From Verrucomicrobiia bacterium (GTDB lineage: Bacteria > Verrucomicrobiota > Verrucomicrobiia > JABWAM01): a stretch of DNA of 64,000 nt. The notes under the pieces are model-generated. The model saw only the letters and a program-made list of their open reading frames with translations, made no database searches and had not been told where the DNA came from. How positions within the stretch are numbered: position 1 is the first letter of the stretch; the number at the start of each line of letters is the position of its first letter. The DNA lies in NCBI GenBank assembly GCA_020849895.1, contig JADZFN010000021.1:35893-99892 (forward strand), in the 5' to 3' direction. Shown here in pieces: positions 63,973 to 64,000 of this stretch. Both the position numbers and the translations under genes were made by a program.

Positions 63973-64000
63973 TGAGGTAAAACTCGGTGCGGTAGCCGCG
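63890..64000 (-). CDS. Partial gene entering from the right, C-terminal 36 aa
   Basis: The minus strand from the window edge reads 'RGYRTEFYLINMLYFVAGK' then 'LPIPMASYNAQPLQASH' and stops at 63890. Composition and hydrophobic pattern are protein-like, while the overlapping plus-strand frame is not. It may be the end of a transposase or another inserted gene; not recognised. Confidence 0.4.
   Translation of the reverse strand, partial: RGYRTEFYLINMLYFVAGKLPIPMASYNAQPLQASH

Overview
The window is about 64 kb of GC-rich chromosome that reads like a free-living Verrucomicrobiota (PVC superphylum) genome. This is inferred from the combination of genes, not from a marker gene. The clues are an alternative complex III (act) operon, a DUF5069 protein, paired DUF1800/DUF1501 genes, a pseudopilin with the '[13 protein letters not shown]' ending common in that phylum, a PEP-CTERM protein, and a DUF4838/LamG polysaccharide-type locus. 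No rRNA is present and one tRNA (Thr, CGT) was found.

Layout. 1-24.8 kb is mostly housekeeping: the 3' end of smc; a tightly overlapped minus-strand operon mlaE-mlaF-mlaD-PIN/TRAM-ispD-ispF; envelope sugar genes; a run of minus-strand genes (rfbD, a DUF4013 protein, a SirB1-like protein, a DciA-like protein, ferredoxin, ligA, vanZ-like, pheS, DUF167); a lone LuxE-like acyl-protein synthetase; an orphan DNA methyltransferase; a hisF gene fused in frame to a GNAT acetyltransferase; a sensor adenylate/guanylate cyclase; rph, a deacetylase, ribD; then DUF5069 and an FMN reductase. 24.9-33 kb is the actABCDEF operon, a quinol-oxidising respiratory complex, without an adjacent terminal oxidase. 33-42 kb holds the DUF1800/DUF1501 pair, a CorC-like membrane protein, dinB, a glycosyltransferase, a Cys-rich PAS protein and a beta-CASP nuclease. 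42-49.5 kb is accessory: gene remnants, a pseudopilin, LamG and DUF4838 proteins, an ISL3-type transposase remnant, a decayed XhoI/PaeR7I-type restriction-modification locus, and a PEP-CTERM protein. 49.6-52.3 kb carries a methyltetrahydrofolate methyltransferase and formate-tetrahydrofolate ligase, the C1-folate branch.

52.4-60.4 kb is the most distinctive part: a compact mobilizable element beside tRNA-Thr. It carries a tyrosine integrase, a ribbon-helix-helix regulator with a perfect operator-like palindrome, an excisionase-like HTH protein, long GC-rich untranslated stretches with strong hairpins, and a candidate oriT with an exact match to the IncP-type nic consensus. This is followed by a mobilization accessory protein and an HUH relaxase. 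Behind the relaxase are two nucleotidyltransferase-type two-gene modules, one of them broken at a G7 tract. They are flanked by a diverged direct duplication of the relaxase 3' end, as if cargo had been inserted behind the mob genes. The window ends with a TPR protein and a secreted protein whose C-terminus appears to be disrupted by a minus-strand gene entering from the right.
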